From Hymenobacter nitidus (GTDB lineage: Bacteria; Bacteroidota; Bacteroidia; Cytophagales; Hymenobacteraceae): DNA of 64,000 nucleotides. The stretch is from the NCBI RefSeq assembly GCF_020447315.1, contig NZ_JAJADQ010000007.1:186001-250000 (forward strand), in the 5' to 3' direction. The position numbers were made by a program, and so were the translations under genes. The notes under the pieces were generated by a model that was not told the DNA's origin, searched no databases, and was given only the letters and a program-made list of their open reading frames with translations. Below are positions 33,814-42,064 of this stretch, piece by piece. Every line of letters begins with the position of its first letter. Within the stretch, counting starts at the first letter, position 1.

Positions 33814-34659
33814 CTATTTCGCGTCTTCGTTTTCTTGCTTGTTTAAGTTCAGTTTTTTGGCCTGTTCCCAGTAGGTGTCCATTTGGGTCAGGTTCAAATC
33901 GGCTAAACGATGCCCGTCGCGGGCCGACTCCGTTTCGAGGTATTGGAAGCGCTGAATGAACTTCCGGTTGGTGCGCTCCAAGGCTTCTTCGGGGTTGATG
34001 CCGGCGAAGCGGGCAAAGTTGACGAGAGAAAAAAGCAGGTCGCCAAATTCGGCTGCCGCTCGTTCCTGGTTGCGGCTTTCGGGGTTAGTGTGGGCATACT
34101 CAACTCCGAATTCTCCTAACTCTTCCTGTACCTTCTCCCATACCTGCTCGGGTTTTTCCCAATCGAAGCCCGCGCCCCGCGCCTTTTCCTGAATGCGCAT
34201 CGCCTTTACCAGGGCCGGTAGGGACGTTGGTACGCCTCCGAGCACGGAGGAGTTGCCTTTTTCCTGCAATTTCAGCTGCTCCCAGTTGCGCTTCACCTCT
34301 TCTTCACTCGTCACGGTGGTGTCGCCATAGATGTGGGGATGACGGAAGATGAGTTTCTCGCACTGGGCATTCAGGACGTCCGCAATATCAAAATGGCCCG
34401 TCTCAGAGGCTATTTTGGCGTAGAACGTGAGGTGCAGCATCACGTCGCCGAGCTCCTTCTTCACGTCTGCTAGGTCATCCCGCAGGATGGCATCGGAGAG
34501 TTCGTACGTTTCTTCAATAGTAAGATGACGTAAACTCTGCATGGTTTGTTTCCGGTCCCAGGGGCATTCGGCCCGCAGGCGGTCCAGCACGTCGAGGAGG
34601 CGACCAAAGGCGGCCAGCTGTTCGGCGCGCCGGTGGGGCAGGGTGGGTTGTGTTTCCAT
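33814..34659 (-). CDS. mazG: Nucleoside triphosphate pyrophosphohydrolase MazG
   Basis: A 281-residue all-alpha NTP pyrophosphatase that removes non-canonical or excess NTPs. It shows two tandem MazG modules. The first has CPWDRKQTMQSLRHLTIEETYEL and DDLADVKKELGDVMLHLTFYAKIA; the second has FDWEKPEQVWEKVQEELGEF and AEFGDLLFSLVNFARF. The ExxE and ExxD metal-binding pairs are visible. A TAnnTTTG element lies only six bases upstream of the ATG at 34659, so the transcript may be leaderless. Confidence 0.95.
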   Translation of the reverse strand: METQPTLPHRRAEQLAAFGRLLDVLDRLRAECPWDRKQTMQSLRHLTIEETYELSDAILRDDLADVKKELGDVMLHLTFYAKIASETGHFDIADVLNAQCEKLIFRHPHIYGDTTVTSEEEVKRNWEQLKLQEKGNSSVLGGVPTSLPALVKAMRIQEKARGAGFDWEKPEQVWEKVQEELGEFGVEYAHTNPESRNQERAAAEFGDLLFSLVNFARFAGINPEEALERTNRKFIQRFQYLETESARDGHRLADLNLTQMDTYWEQAKKLNLNKQENEDAK

Positions 34660-34664
34660 TTGGT

Positions 34665-34672
34665 CAAATATA
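34665..34672 (-). promoter_or_regulatory. -7 element TATATTTG at the mazG start
   Basis: Exact TAnnTTTG match on the minus strand, five bases before the mazG ATG. If used, the transcript would start at or near the ATG. Confidence 0.4.
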
Positions 34673-34773
34673 CGGTGCCCAACCCGCCGGGGCTATACGT
34701 ATGTAAGCATGGCCGCCCCTGCGGCGCCTACACCACTCGGAAATACTTTCGTAGAAAAGCAGGGTCATTTCTC

Positions 34774-34781
34774 TACTTTTG
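34774..34781 (+). promoter_or_regulatory. -7 element TACTTTTG for glmM
   Basis: Exact TAnnTTTG match 22 bases before the GTG start of glmM. Confidence 0.55.
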
Positions 34782-34803
34782 CACCTCAAATCAAACATTG
34801 CTC

Positions 34804-36198
34804 GTGGCACTGATCAAATCAATTTCCGGCATTCGGGGTACTATCGGCGGCGCCGCAGGCGAGGGCCTGACCCCCATTGACATAGTGAAGTACGCGGCGG
34901 CTTTTGGCACCTGGGTACTACAGCAAACGCAGAATAATACGATTGTAATCGGGCGCGACGCACGCATCTCGGGTGAGATGGTCAGTAAGCTGGTGGAAGG
35001 CACCCTGCGCGGCTTGGGCATCAACGTCATCGACCTGGGACTGAGCACGACGCCCACCGTGGAAATAGCCGTGCCGGCTAAAAAAGCGGGTGGCGGCATT
35101 ATTCTCACTGCTTCGCATAACCCCAAGCAGTGGAATGCGCTGAAGCTGCTCAACGACAAGGGCGAGTTTATTTCCGACGAGGAAGGCCAGCAGGTGTTGT
35201 CGTTGGGCGATAACGAAGCCTTTGATTTTGCCCCCGTCAACAAGCTGGGGCAGTATACGGCCGACAACTCCTTCTTTAAGAAGCATATCAAAGCCATTCT
35301 GGCCCTGCCGCTGGTGGATGCGGAGGCTATCAAGGCCAAAAACTTCCGGGTAGTTATCGACTGCGTGAACTCGACCGGCGGCATTGTAGTACCGATGCTG
35401 CTCGAAGCGTTGGGTGTGGAGAAAGTGGAAAAGCTGTTCTGCGAGCCAACCGGCGACTTTGCCCACAACCCCGAGCCCCTGCCCGAAAATCTGCGCGACA
35501 TTGCCCGGGTGCTCGAAAAAGGCTCCTTCGACCTCGGCATTGTGGTTGACCCTGACGTGGACCGCCTGGCCCTGGTGAATGAGGACGGCACCATGTTCGG
35601 CGAAGAATACACGCTGGTAGCTGTGGCCGACTACGTGCTCCAGCAAAATGGTGGTGGCAACACGGTGAGCAACCTGAGCAGCACCCGCGCCCTGCGCGAC
35701 GTAACCGAGAAGCACGGTGGTAACTACGCCGCCGCCGCCGTGGGCGAGGTGAACGTGGTGACCAAGATGAAGGAAACCAATGCCATTATCGGCGGGGAAG
35801 GCAACGGCGGTATCATCTACCCCGAGCTGCACTACGGCCGCGACTCTTTGGTGGGCATTGCGCTTTTCCTGAGCCACCTGGCCAAGTCCAACCTGACGAT
35901 GACACGCCTGCGGGCTTCGTATCCGGGCTACTTCATCTCGAAAAACAAGATTGAGCTGACCCCGGAAATCAACACCGACCAAGTACTGGTTCAGATGAAG
36001 GAGCGCTACGCCAAGCAACCGGTAAATACCATCGACGGCGTAAAAATCGAATTTGATAAGGAGTGGGTGCACCTGCGCAAGTCGAACACTGAGCCCATCA
36101 TCCGCATCTATGCCGAATCGGACTCCAATGCCACGGCCGACCATCTGGCCAACAAGATCATTGCTGACATTAAGGAGATTATCTCCGTGAAGAGCTAA
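34804..36198 (+). CDS. glmM: Phosphoglucosamine mutase (phosphohexomutase family)
   Basis: Interconverts glucosamine 6-phosphate and 1-phosphate for UDP-GlcNAc synthesis. A 464-residue enzyme with SISGIRGTIGG at the N-terminus, GRDAR, the phosphoserine loop TASHNP (Ser near residue 103), the metal loop DPDVDRLAL, the sugar-binding GEGNGGIIYPELHYGRDS, and the phosphate-binding RKSNTEPIIRIY at the C-terminus. I use the GTG at 34804, which gives the family N-terminus and lies just after a promoter element; the longer frame upstream overlaps the mazG 5' end. A phosphomannomutase role cannot be fully excluded. Confidence 0.93.
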   Translation: MALIKSISGIRGTIGGAAGEGLTPIDIVKYAAAFGTWVLQQTQNNTIVIGRDARISGEMVSKLVEGTLRGLGINVIDLGLSTTPTVEIAVPAKKAGGGIILTASHNPKQWNALKLLNDKGEFISDEEGQQVLSLGDNEAFDFAPVNKLGQYTADNSFFKKHIKAILALPLVDAEAIKAKNFRVVIDCVNSTGGIVVPMLLEALGVEKVEKLFCEPTGDFAHNPEPLPENLRDIARVLEKGSFDLGIVVDPDVDRLALVNEDGTMFGEEYTLVAVADYVLQQNGGGNTVSNLSSTRALRDVTEKHGGNYAAAAVGEVNVVTKMKETNAIIGGEGNGGIIYPELHYGRDSLVGIALFLSHLAKSNLTMTRLRASYPGYFISKNKIELTPEINTDQVLVQMKERYAKQPVNTIDGVKIEFDKEWVHLRKSNTEPIIRIYAESDSNATADHLANKIIADIKEIISVKS

Positions 36199-36220
36199 GC
36201 GCCTTTTTCACGCTTAGTTA

Positions 36221-36254
36221 TAAAGGATTCCGGCTGCCACGCTGGAATCCTTTA
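36221..36254 (+). terminator. Terminator after glmM
   Basis: Hairpin with 10-bp arms AAAGGATTCC/GGAATCCTTT around a 12-base loop, followed by TATTTTTG, 23 bases after the glmM stop. Its T-tract coincides with a -7 promoter element for the next gene. Confidence 0.8.
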
Positions 36255-36260
36255 TTTTTG
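36253..36260 (+). promoter_or_regulatory. -7 element TATTTTTG before the cysteine desulfurase
   Basis: Exact TAnnTTTG match that doubles as the T-tract of the glmM terminator, about 95 bases before the chosen start. Confidence 0.4.
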
Positions 36261-36354
36261 TGTGGCTATATTCTCTCTCGTAGCCATCCACCTCTCCACC
36301 TTAGTTGCGCGTATGCCTCTCCACCCCGATTCGCACGCATCCACCGCCACACCC

Positions 36355-37497
36355 ATGGCCGTGTATTTTGACAATGCGGCGACCACGCCTCTCGATCCGG
36401 ACGTTCTGGATGCGATGCTGCCCTTCATGCGCGAGCATTTCGGCAATCCCAGCAGCATTCACGGCCACGGCCGCAAGGTGCGCGCCGCCATCGAGAATGC
36501 CCGCAAAACCATTGCCCACCTGATAAACGCGGCCCCGGCCGAAATTTCCTTTACTTCGGGGGGCACCGAGGGCGACAACTACGCCGCTTTCGGCAGCATC
36601 CGCACGCTGGGGTTGCGCCACGCTATTACGTCCAAGCTGGAGCACCACGCGGTGCTGCACACGCTGCAAGCGCTGGAAAAAAACGGCGACATCACCCTGA
36701 GCTACGTGCAGCACGACGAGCAGGGCCGCCTAGATCTGGCGCATCTGGAGGAGCTGCTGAAAACCAACAGCCGCTCGTTTGTGAGCCTGATGCACGCCAA
36801 CAATGAAATCGGCAACCTGAACGATATTGCCACCATCGGCGACATCTGCCAAGAGCATAAAGCCATTTTCCACACCGATACGGTGCAGACGATGGGCCAC
36901 TACAAGCACGACGTGCAGCAGCTCAAAAACCACTTCCTGGTGGGTTCGGCGCACAAGTTTCATGGTCCGAAGGGTGTGGGCTTCCTCTACCGCCGGCCCG
37001 GCGAGCAGGTAAGCCCCCTGATTCACGGCGGGTCGCAGGAGCGCAACGTGCGGGCCGGTACCGAAAACGTGTACGGCATCGTGGGGTTGGCCAAGGCTCT
37101 GGAAATTGCCTGTCGGGACATGGACACGCATCACCAGCATATCCAGGGGTTGAAAGACCGGTTCATTGCCCGCCTGACCTCGGAGATTGAGGACGTACAG
37201 TTCAACGGGTTATCGGCCCACGCCGATCAGAGCCTTTACACGGTGCTGAGCGTGAGCCTGCCGCCCTCGGCTAACAGTGAGATGCTGCTTTTCAACCTCG
37301 ACATCAACCGCGTGTCGGTGTCGGGGGGCTCAGCCTGCAGCAGCGGCGCCGATGCCGGTTCGCACGTACTCAAGGCGCTGGGTTGCGACCCGCAGCGCGG
37401 CGCGATTCGCTTCTCCATGAGCAAATACAACACGGCCGAGGAAGTGGATTACGCCGTAGAGCAACTGGCTAAGATGTACCGCAAGGTGACGGTTTAA
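36355..37497 (+). CDS. Cysteine desulfurase (IscS/NifS family)
   Basis: A PLP enzyme that moves sulfur from cysteine to Fe-S clusters or tRNA thiolation. The 380-residue protein starts MAVYFDNAATTPLDP, with HHAVLH, DTVQTMGH, the PLP lysine in SAHKFHGPKG (near residue 200), GGSQERNVRAGTENV, and the catalytic Cys in SACSSGADAG (near residue 328). The group I/IscS-like length fits. In-frame ATG and GTG starts upstream (36313, 36262) are possible but carry no family sequence. No iscU or sufE is adjacent. Confidence 0.94.
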   Translation: MAVYFDNAATTPLDPDVLDAMLPFMREHFGNPSSIHGHGRKVRAAIENARKTIAHLINAAPAEISFTSGGTEGDNYAAFGSIRTLGLRHAITSKLEHHAVLHTLQALEKNGDITLSYVQHDEQGRLDLAHLEELLKTNSRSFVSLMHANNEIGNLNDIATIGDICQEHKAIFHTDTVQTMGHYKHDVQQLKNHFLVGSAHKFHGPKGVGFLYRRPGEQVSPLIHGGSQERNVRAGTENVYGIVGLAKALEIACRDMDTHHQHIQGLKDRFIARLTSEIEDVQFNGLSAHADQSLYTVLSVSLPPSANSEMLLFNLDINRVSVSGGSACSSGADAGSHVLKALGCDPQRGAIRFSMSKYNTAEEVDYAVEQLAKMYRKVTV

Positions 37498-37520
37498 GCA
37501 CGCCGGATTCCTCTCTGAAT

Positions 37521-37573
37521 AAAGCTCCGGCCCAGTGCGTGCTCATTTAATGAGGCGCCGGGCCGGAGCTTTT
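37521..37573 (+). terminator. Terminator after the cysteine desulfurase gene
   Basis: Arms AAAGCTCCGGCCC (from 37521) and GGGCCGGAGCTTT (to 37573) enclose a loop of about 27 bases; the 3' arm ends in TTTT. It lies 24 bases after the stop codon. Confidence 0.75.
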
Positions 37574-37752
37574 GGGCTTCGTAGCATTTCCGTTGATATC
37601 TGCCTGTGCCCAGGTACCGGATGGTGCTGCAGGCCGCTGGCGGCATATACCGGCTTCCAAGTCCGCCTTAGGGTTCAACTGCTGCTATATAGACTTGGCC
37701 TATCTATTTTGCTTGCCTTGCGTACTCAGTGGCAAAACCGCATCTGATTTGT

Positions 37753-38421
37753 ATGGCCGACATCAATATTCAGCGTAAAAAATCTTCCCCCAGTCCCTGG
37801 ATTCTGGTCCTGCTCGCTCTGCTCGCGCTGGGCATCATCGGCTATTTTCTGTTTCGTCCTTCGCCGGATGATCAGGCTACGCAACCAGCCTTGCCGGCCA
37901 CCAGCGCGGCGCCGGTATCGGATGCGGAAGCGGATGCCATGGCCCGCGCCACCCCGCCCCCGGCCGATGGCACGGGCAGCAATGCGGCCGTAGCCGACAT
38001 GGCCGCCGAGGAAGCTCCTGCTACCCCCGAGGAACTGGCCAGCTTTGCCGCCAACGAAGCCGACAGCCCCGACTACGGCCGCCGCGGCCTGCACATGCTC
38101 AGCGCCACCTTGGGCGAGCTGGCTGACCGCGCCGACCTGCGCGATGCTACCGTCAGTGAGCGGCGCAATGATTTGACCAGTGCCATCAGCCGCACCTCGG
38201 AGCCCAACGCCAGCCTGCGGCCCGGGTTTGTGGCCGTGGTCGGCCTGCTGCAGGCCATGCAGCAAAAAGCATATCCGAACCTGGAAAAGCCGGTGGCGGA
38301 ACTCAGCGAACAGGCCCGGCAGCTAACAGGGCGCAGCACGGCCGCCGACCAGCCCGCCCTGCAGGCGTTTTTCACCCGGGCCGCCGAAATCGTGCGGACG
38401 CTGAATGAGCCGGCCTCGTAA
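37753..38421 (+). CDS. Single-pass membrane protein, function unknown
   Basis: A 222-residue protein with a short basic N-terminus, one transmembrane helix (PWILVLLALLALGIIGYFLF), a low-complexity Ala/Pro/Thr/Asp linker over about residues 40-105, and a helical C-terminal domain (RRGLHMLSATLGELADRADLRD ... FFTRAAEIVRTLNE). I do not recognise the domain. The C-terminal part is probably periplasmic. It is followed by a PRC-barrel gene after 49 bases, possibly in the same transcript. I chose the ATG at 37753 over a GTG eight codons upstream. Confidence 0.78.
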   Translation: MADINIQRKKSSPSPWILVLLALLALGIIGYFLFRPSPDDQATQPALPATSAAPVSDAEADAMARATPPPADGTGSNAAVADMAAEEAPATPEELASFAANEADSPDYGRRGLHMLSATLGELADRADLRDATVSERRNDLTSAISRTSEPNASLRPGFVAVVGLLQAMQQKAYPNLEKPVAELSEQARQLTGRSTAADQPALQAFFTRAAEIVRTLNEPAS

Positions 38422-38470
38422 ATAGATAAGCTGCGCCGCCCGTTTGCTCTAATTGTCTTCTACTTCTGTT

Positions 38471-38986
38471 ATGGAACCGACTTCCTCCCCGATTCCCTCC
38501 GCCGAGGGCATGCACCTGCGCCGCCTGCGCGACCTGACCGAATTTGAAGTAGCCGATGGTAGCCCCGACGTGCGCGGCTGGGCCGTGCGAGGCGGCGACG
38601 GCCACAAGTTCGGCGACGTGTCGGAGCTGATTGTGGAAGAGGAAGCCCTGAAAGTGCGCTACCTCGATGTCGAGCTGGACGCTTCGCTGAACGTGAACCG
38701 CCACGAGCGCCACATCCTGATTCCGGTGGGCGTAGCTGCTCTGGATGAAGATGGCGACAACGTATTTGTGCCTTCCCTAACCAAGGAATCGGTGCTGGAA
38801 TACCCGCCGTACGCGGAAATTCAGATTACCCGCGAATACGAGGAAGCCATGCTGCGCAGCCTGCGCCTGCCGCTGCCCGAAGCCGGCACCGGCAGCTTCT
38901 ACGACCAGGATTCCTACAGTGAGCAGCGCTTTTACCAGAATCGGCGGGCCACCGACAACGACACGTTTCGCCGGCGTATTGGCTAG
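38471..38986 (+). CDS. PRC-barrel domain protein
   Basis: A 171-residue soluble protein. Residues ~25-115 fit a PRC-barrel like that of photosystem reaction-centre H subunits and RimM-related proteins (DVRGWAVRGGDGHKFGDVSELIVEEEALKVRYLDVELD). A second, polar half contains acidic and aromatic residues (YDQDSYSEQRFYQNRRATDNDTFRRRIG). Family members often act in stress-linked or envelope processes; no specific role can be read here. A strong bidirectional terminator follows one base after the stop. Confidence 0.82.
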   Translation: MEPTSSPIPSAEGMHLRRLRDLTEFEVADGSPDVRGWAVRGGDGHKFGDVSELIVEEEALKVRYLDVELDASLNVNRHERHILIPVGVAALDEDGDNVFVPSLTKESVLEYPPYAEIQITREYEEAMLRSLRLPLPEAGTGSFYDQDSYSEQRFYQNRRATDNDTFRRRIG

Positions 38987-39038
38987 GCATCCAAGTAAAA
39001 GGCCCGTGGAAATCTCCACGGGCCTTTTACTTGGATGC
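38987..39038. terminator. Bidirectional terminator between PRC-barrel and hemH genes
   Basis: Perfect 24-bp arms (38987-39010 and 39015-39038) with a four-base loop, and A-rich and T-rich runs inside the stem, between two convergent genes. Confidence 0.9.
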
Positions 39039-39059
39039 TATTTGGCTGCTTGAAACAGG

Positions 39060-40127
39060 TTAGTTGCGGTGAATCATGTTTACCACGCCTTCCACCCACT
39101 GCGGGTGCGAGTTCAGGCTGGGCACCAGCTGCCAGTGCTTGCCACCGGCTTCTTCAAACATTTCCTTAAACTCGGTACCCACTTCAATGGTGGTTTCGAG
39201 GCAGTCGGCGACGAAAGCGGGGCTAAAGGCCAGCACGTTGTTGATGCCTTTGGCGGGCATTTCCTTCAGCACTTCGTCGGTGTAGGGCTGCAGCCACGGG
39301 TCACGCAGGCGGCTTTGCAGGCGGCTCTGAAAGGTGGTGGTATACTGGTCGGGCGCTAGGCCCAGGCCGGCGGCCAGCTGCCGCGAGGTTTCGTAGCACT
39401 GGGCGCGGTAGCAGTAGCGGTTGTTCTTGTTGTAGCTATTGCAGCAGGTGCCCAGCTTGCAGTAGTTGTTGTGGCTGCCTTTGAGCACGTGGCGCTCCGG
39501 AATACCGTGGTAGCTGAACACGACGTGGTCGTAGTCGTGCTTGGCCATTTCCTCCTTGCCCAGAGTCACGAAGGTGCCGATAAAGCCCGGGTCGTCGGTG
39601 AAGGTGCTGATAAACGAAATGCTAGGTACCACCCACCACTTGCTCACGATTTCCATCACTTTTTCCTGCACCGAGCCGGTGCTGGCCGCCGCGTACTGCG
39701 GAAACAACGGCAGCACGATAATACGGTCGACGGCGGCTTCGCGCAGCTCCTCCAGCGCCTTTTCAATGCTGGGGTTCTGGTAGCGCATGCCGAAAGCCAC
39801 CACGTAATCTTTGCCGAGCTTTTCCTGCACCAGCTTCTGCAAATCAAGGCCGTGGTAGAGCAGGGGAGAGCCCCGTTCGGTCCAGAGCTGCTGGTAAATT
39901 TTGGCCGACTTGGGCGCGCGCAAGGGCACTACCAGGCCCTGAAACAGCGGATAGCGCACCGCCGCGGGCATGTCGATAACCCGGCCGTCGGTGAGAAATT
40001 CGTTGAGGTAGCGGCGTACATCAGGCGTTTGAGGTGAGTCGGGCGTACCCAGATTCACGAGGAGCACGCCGATACGGCGCTGGGGGGAGGCAGGAGTTGG
40101 CATAGAAAAAGAACGGTCGTCCGTCAT
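39060..40127 (-). CDS. hemH: Ferrochelatase
   Basis: Inserts Fe(II) into protoporphyrin (or coproporphyrin) at the end of heme synthesis. The protein is about 355 residues. It has GVLLVNLGTPDSP near the N-terminus, the catalytic His in FSYHGIPERH, PQYAAASTGS, and FAFSPAFVADCLETTIE-type C-terminal blocks. An insertion-like stretch after YHGIPERH holds six Cys within about 25 residues (YCKLGTCCNS, YCYRAQCYET). I chose the ATG at 40127; another in-frame ATG at 40103 gives a 347-residue product. It is divergent from an AraC-type regulator. Confidence 0.94.
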   Translation of the reverse strand: MTDDRSFSMPTPASPQRRIGVLLVNLGTPDSPQTPDVRRYLNEFLTDGRVIDMPAAVRYPLFQGLVVPLRAPKSAKIYQQLWTERGSPLLYHGLDLQKLVQEKLGKDYVVAFGMRYQNPSIEKALEELREAAVDRIIVLPLFPQYAAASTGSVQEKVMEIVSKWWVVPSISFISTFTDDPGFIGTFVTLGKEEMAKHDYDHVVFSYHGIPERHVLKGSHNNYCKLGTCCNSYNKNNRYCYRAQCYETSRQLAAGLGLAPDQYTTTFQSRLQSRLRDPWLQPYTDEVLKEMPAKGINNVLAFSPAFVADCLETTIEVGTEFKEMFEEAGGKHWQLVPSLNSHPQWVEGVVNMIHRN

Positions 40128-40130
40128 AGA

Positions 40131-40138
40131 CAAAGGTA
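40131..40138 (-). promoter_or_regulatory. -7 element TACCTTTG upstream of hemH
   Basis: Exact TAnnTTTG match on the minus strand, three bases before the ATG at 40127. If active, transcription starts close to that ATG, which favours the second start at 40103 or leaderless translation. Confidence 0.5.
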
Positions 40139-40179
40139 GGGCCTCTTGGGTTTGGGTGGAAGCCCGTATTTTTCCGCTG

Positions 40180-41202
40180 ATGACAACTGTCTCTCTTTCT
40201 GGCCCGCCCGCCGACACCCTGTCCGTGGGAATGCTCAACGTGATGCTCTGGGCTACTACCCAGGCCGGGGCCAACTATGCCGACCTCTGCCAGAAGCTGG
40301 GCGTGACCCCCGCCGAGCTGGCCGACCCCGACGCCCGGGTACCCATTGCTACCATTCAGCAGCTGTGGGGCGAAGCCGTGCAGGTCACCAATGACCCACA
40401 CCTGGCCTTGCACCTGGGCGAGAAAATAAATCTAGGGGCCATCGGTATTCTGGGCTACGTGCTGCTACACTGCCCCACGCTGGGCGCTGCCCTGAGCCAG
40501 CTAGTGCGCTACCAGGATGTGGCGTGCTCCGGCGTAAAGCTCACGTTGCGCCGGGAAGCGGACCTGTGCTGGCTGGATATGGAAATTACCAGCGCCGCCA
40601 TTATTTACCCGGATTACGTCATCAATTCCGAATTTTCGACCTACCTCAGCGCCTTCCGGGCGCTAACGGGGCAGACATTGGTGCCGCGGATACTTCATTT
40701 AGCTTATTCCCGGCCCGCCGATATCCAGGAGCACGAGCGGGTTTTTGCCCCGGCCCAGCTAGTGTTCGGCACCACTAAGAGCAGCATCGGCTTCGATGCA
40801 ACCCTACTCGACTTGCCGGTTATCAACGCCAATCCGGTGCTGTTTCCGCTGTTTGAGCAGCACGCGGCGGCGCTGCTGGCCCGTCTGCGCACACCTAGCC
40901 TGCCCGACCGGGTGAAGCGCGAAATCGTGGAGCTGCTCAAAGGTGCCGAGCCCACCCTGGCCACCGTGGCCGACCGGCTCACGATGGGCGTGCGTACCCT
41001 ACAGCTCAAGCTCAAGGAAACCGGCCATACCTACCAGCAGCTGCTCGACGCCGTGCGCCACGAGCTGGCCCGGCGCCACTTGCTCGATGCCCAGCTCAGC
41101 ACCACCGACATTGCCTTTCTGCTGGGGTATTCCGAACCCAGCGCCTTTGTGCGCTCCTTTAAGAAATGGACGGGGCAGACGCCGGGCGCGTTTCGGAAAT
41201 AG
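40180..41202 (+). CDS. AraC-family transcriptional regulator
   Basis: A 340-residue regulator. The N-terminal ~220 residues resemble the arabinose-binding-like domain of AraC regulators with an N-terminal PAS-free sensor fold (GAIGILGYVLLHCPTLGAALSQLVRYQ). The C-terminus has a two-HTH AraC domain (TLATVADRLTMGVRTLQLKLKETG and DIAFLLGYSEPSAFVRSFKKWTGQTPGAFRK). It is divergent from hemH, 52 bases apart, so it may control hemH or an operon elsewhere. Its 3' end overlaps the convergent membrane-protein gene by 44 bases. I chose the ATG at 40180 over a GTG eight codons upstream. Confidence 0.93.
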   Translation: MTTVSLSGPPADTLSVGMLNVMLWATTQAGANYADLCQKLGVTPAELADPDARVPIATIQQLWGEAVQVTNDPHLALHLGEKINLGAIGILGYVLLHCPTLGAALSQLVRYQDVACSGVKLTLRREADLCWLDMEITSAAIIYPDYVINSEFSTYLSAFRALTGQTLVPRILHLAYSRPADIQEHERVFAPAQLVFGTTKSSIGFDATLLDLPVINANPVLFPLFEQHAAALLARLRTPSLPDRVKREIVELLKGAEPTLATVADRLTMGVRTLQLKLKETGHTYQQLLDAVRHELARRHLLDAQLSTTDIAFLLGYSEPSAFVRSFKKWTGQTPGAFRK

Positions 41203-41857
41203 CCAGCCCTGCTGTGCGCACGGTGCGGTTGCGGTCGGCCCAGTAGGCCCAGAGCACCGGCAGCCACATCAGCTGCCCTGCCCAACCCAGTTCGGTGATG
41301 CTGCCGGGCGTTGGGCTGAAGAAGTTACCAAAGTGGACCAGCACCAGGAACGCCACCAACGACCACAGCGCGTAGCGGCCCGTCTTGTTTATGGCCTGGG
41401 TCCGCCGCAGGTACATATAGAGCCCCGCCACGAAAATCGGCACTTCCAGAACCTGGCTCAACAGCAGATTATTCCACAGTCCCAGCCCGACCAGCGGCGA
41501 GTGGCCGGGGTAGAGTGGCAGGTCGGGGCCGTGCACCACCGCGTCGAGCAGCCAGTGGCTGAGCACGCTGAAGGCCAGTAGCAGGGCGGCCGGCTTGTCG
41601 CGCCGCAGCACCCAGTAGCCCAGGCCCAGTAGCAGGCTCCACACGACGCTCATCAACAGGCTGTGCGAAATCGGGTAGTGCGAAAAGGTAATTGCCTGCC
41701 CGGCACTGGGCTGCAGCTCTACTCGTTCCAGGCCCAGCAACAGCAGCGTGGGCCAGAGCAAATCGGCCAGCTGCACGGCCATAAACAGGAGGCCCAGCGA
41801 GAGTTGCGGTTTGGTGGCTTTGGCCCCGAAAGCCAGCCCGTAGTGACCAATAAACAT
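41159..41857 (-). CDS. Multi-pass membrane protein, metal-dependent-hydrolase-like
   Basis: A 232-residue protein with several hydrophobic helices. The N-terminus is MFIGHYGLAFGAK. Conserved-looking polar residues sit inside or near the helices (GHYG, QLADLLWP, SHYPISHSL, LSHWLLDAVVHGPD), a pattern seen in membrane proteins annotated as YbcI/YdjM-like metal-dependent hydrolases. I cannot assign an activity. The ATG at 41857 was chosen; 26 upstream codons lack similarity. It converges with and overlaps the araC-type gene by 44 bases. Confidence 0.8.
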   Translation of the reverse strand: MFIGHYGLAFGAKATKPQLSLGLLFMAVQLADLLWPTLLLLGLERVELQPSAGQAITFSHYPISHSLLMSVVWSLLLGLGYWVLRRDKPAALLLAFSVLSHWLLDAVVHGPDLPLYPGHSPLVGLGLWNNLLLSQVLEVPIFVAGLYMYLRRTQAINKTGRYALWSLVAFLVLVHFGNFFSPTPGSITELGWAGQLMWLPVLWAYWADRNRTVRTAGLAISETRPASAPSIS

Positions 41858-42035
41858 TGCGGTAGAGGTTAGGAAGTGAAGTGGGTTGAGTACCTCACAA
41901 AGGTCTGCGTAGTAGCGGCCCGCATTGCTGACCATTTCCGCAATCTGATTGACCGAAAACGAAAATCTGCGCCGCTCTCAGGCCTCTCACCTGCCTGCTT
42001 TTGCCAGATACCGTGCGCATCTGCCCATAAAGCGG

Positions 42036-42043
42036 TACCTTTG
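42036..42043 (+). promoter_or_regulatory. -7 element TACCTTTG for era
   Basis: Exact TAnnTTTG match 21 bases before the GTG start of era. Confidence 0.55.
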
Positions 42044-42064
42044 CAGACTTATTTTGAAAACACT

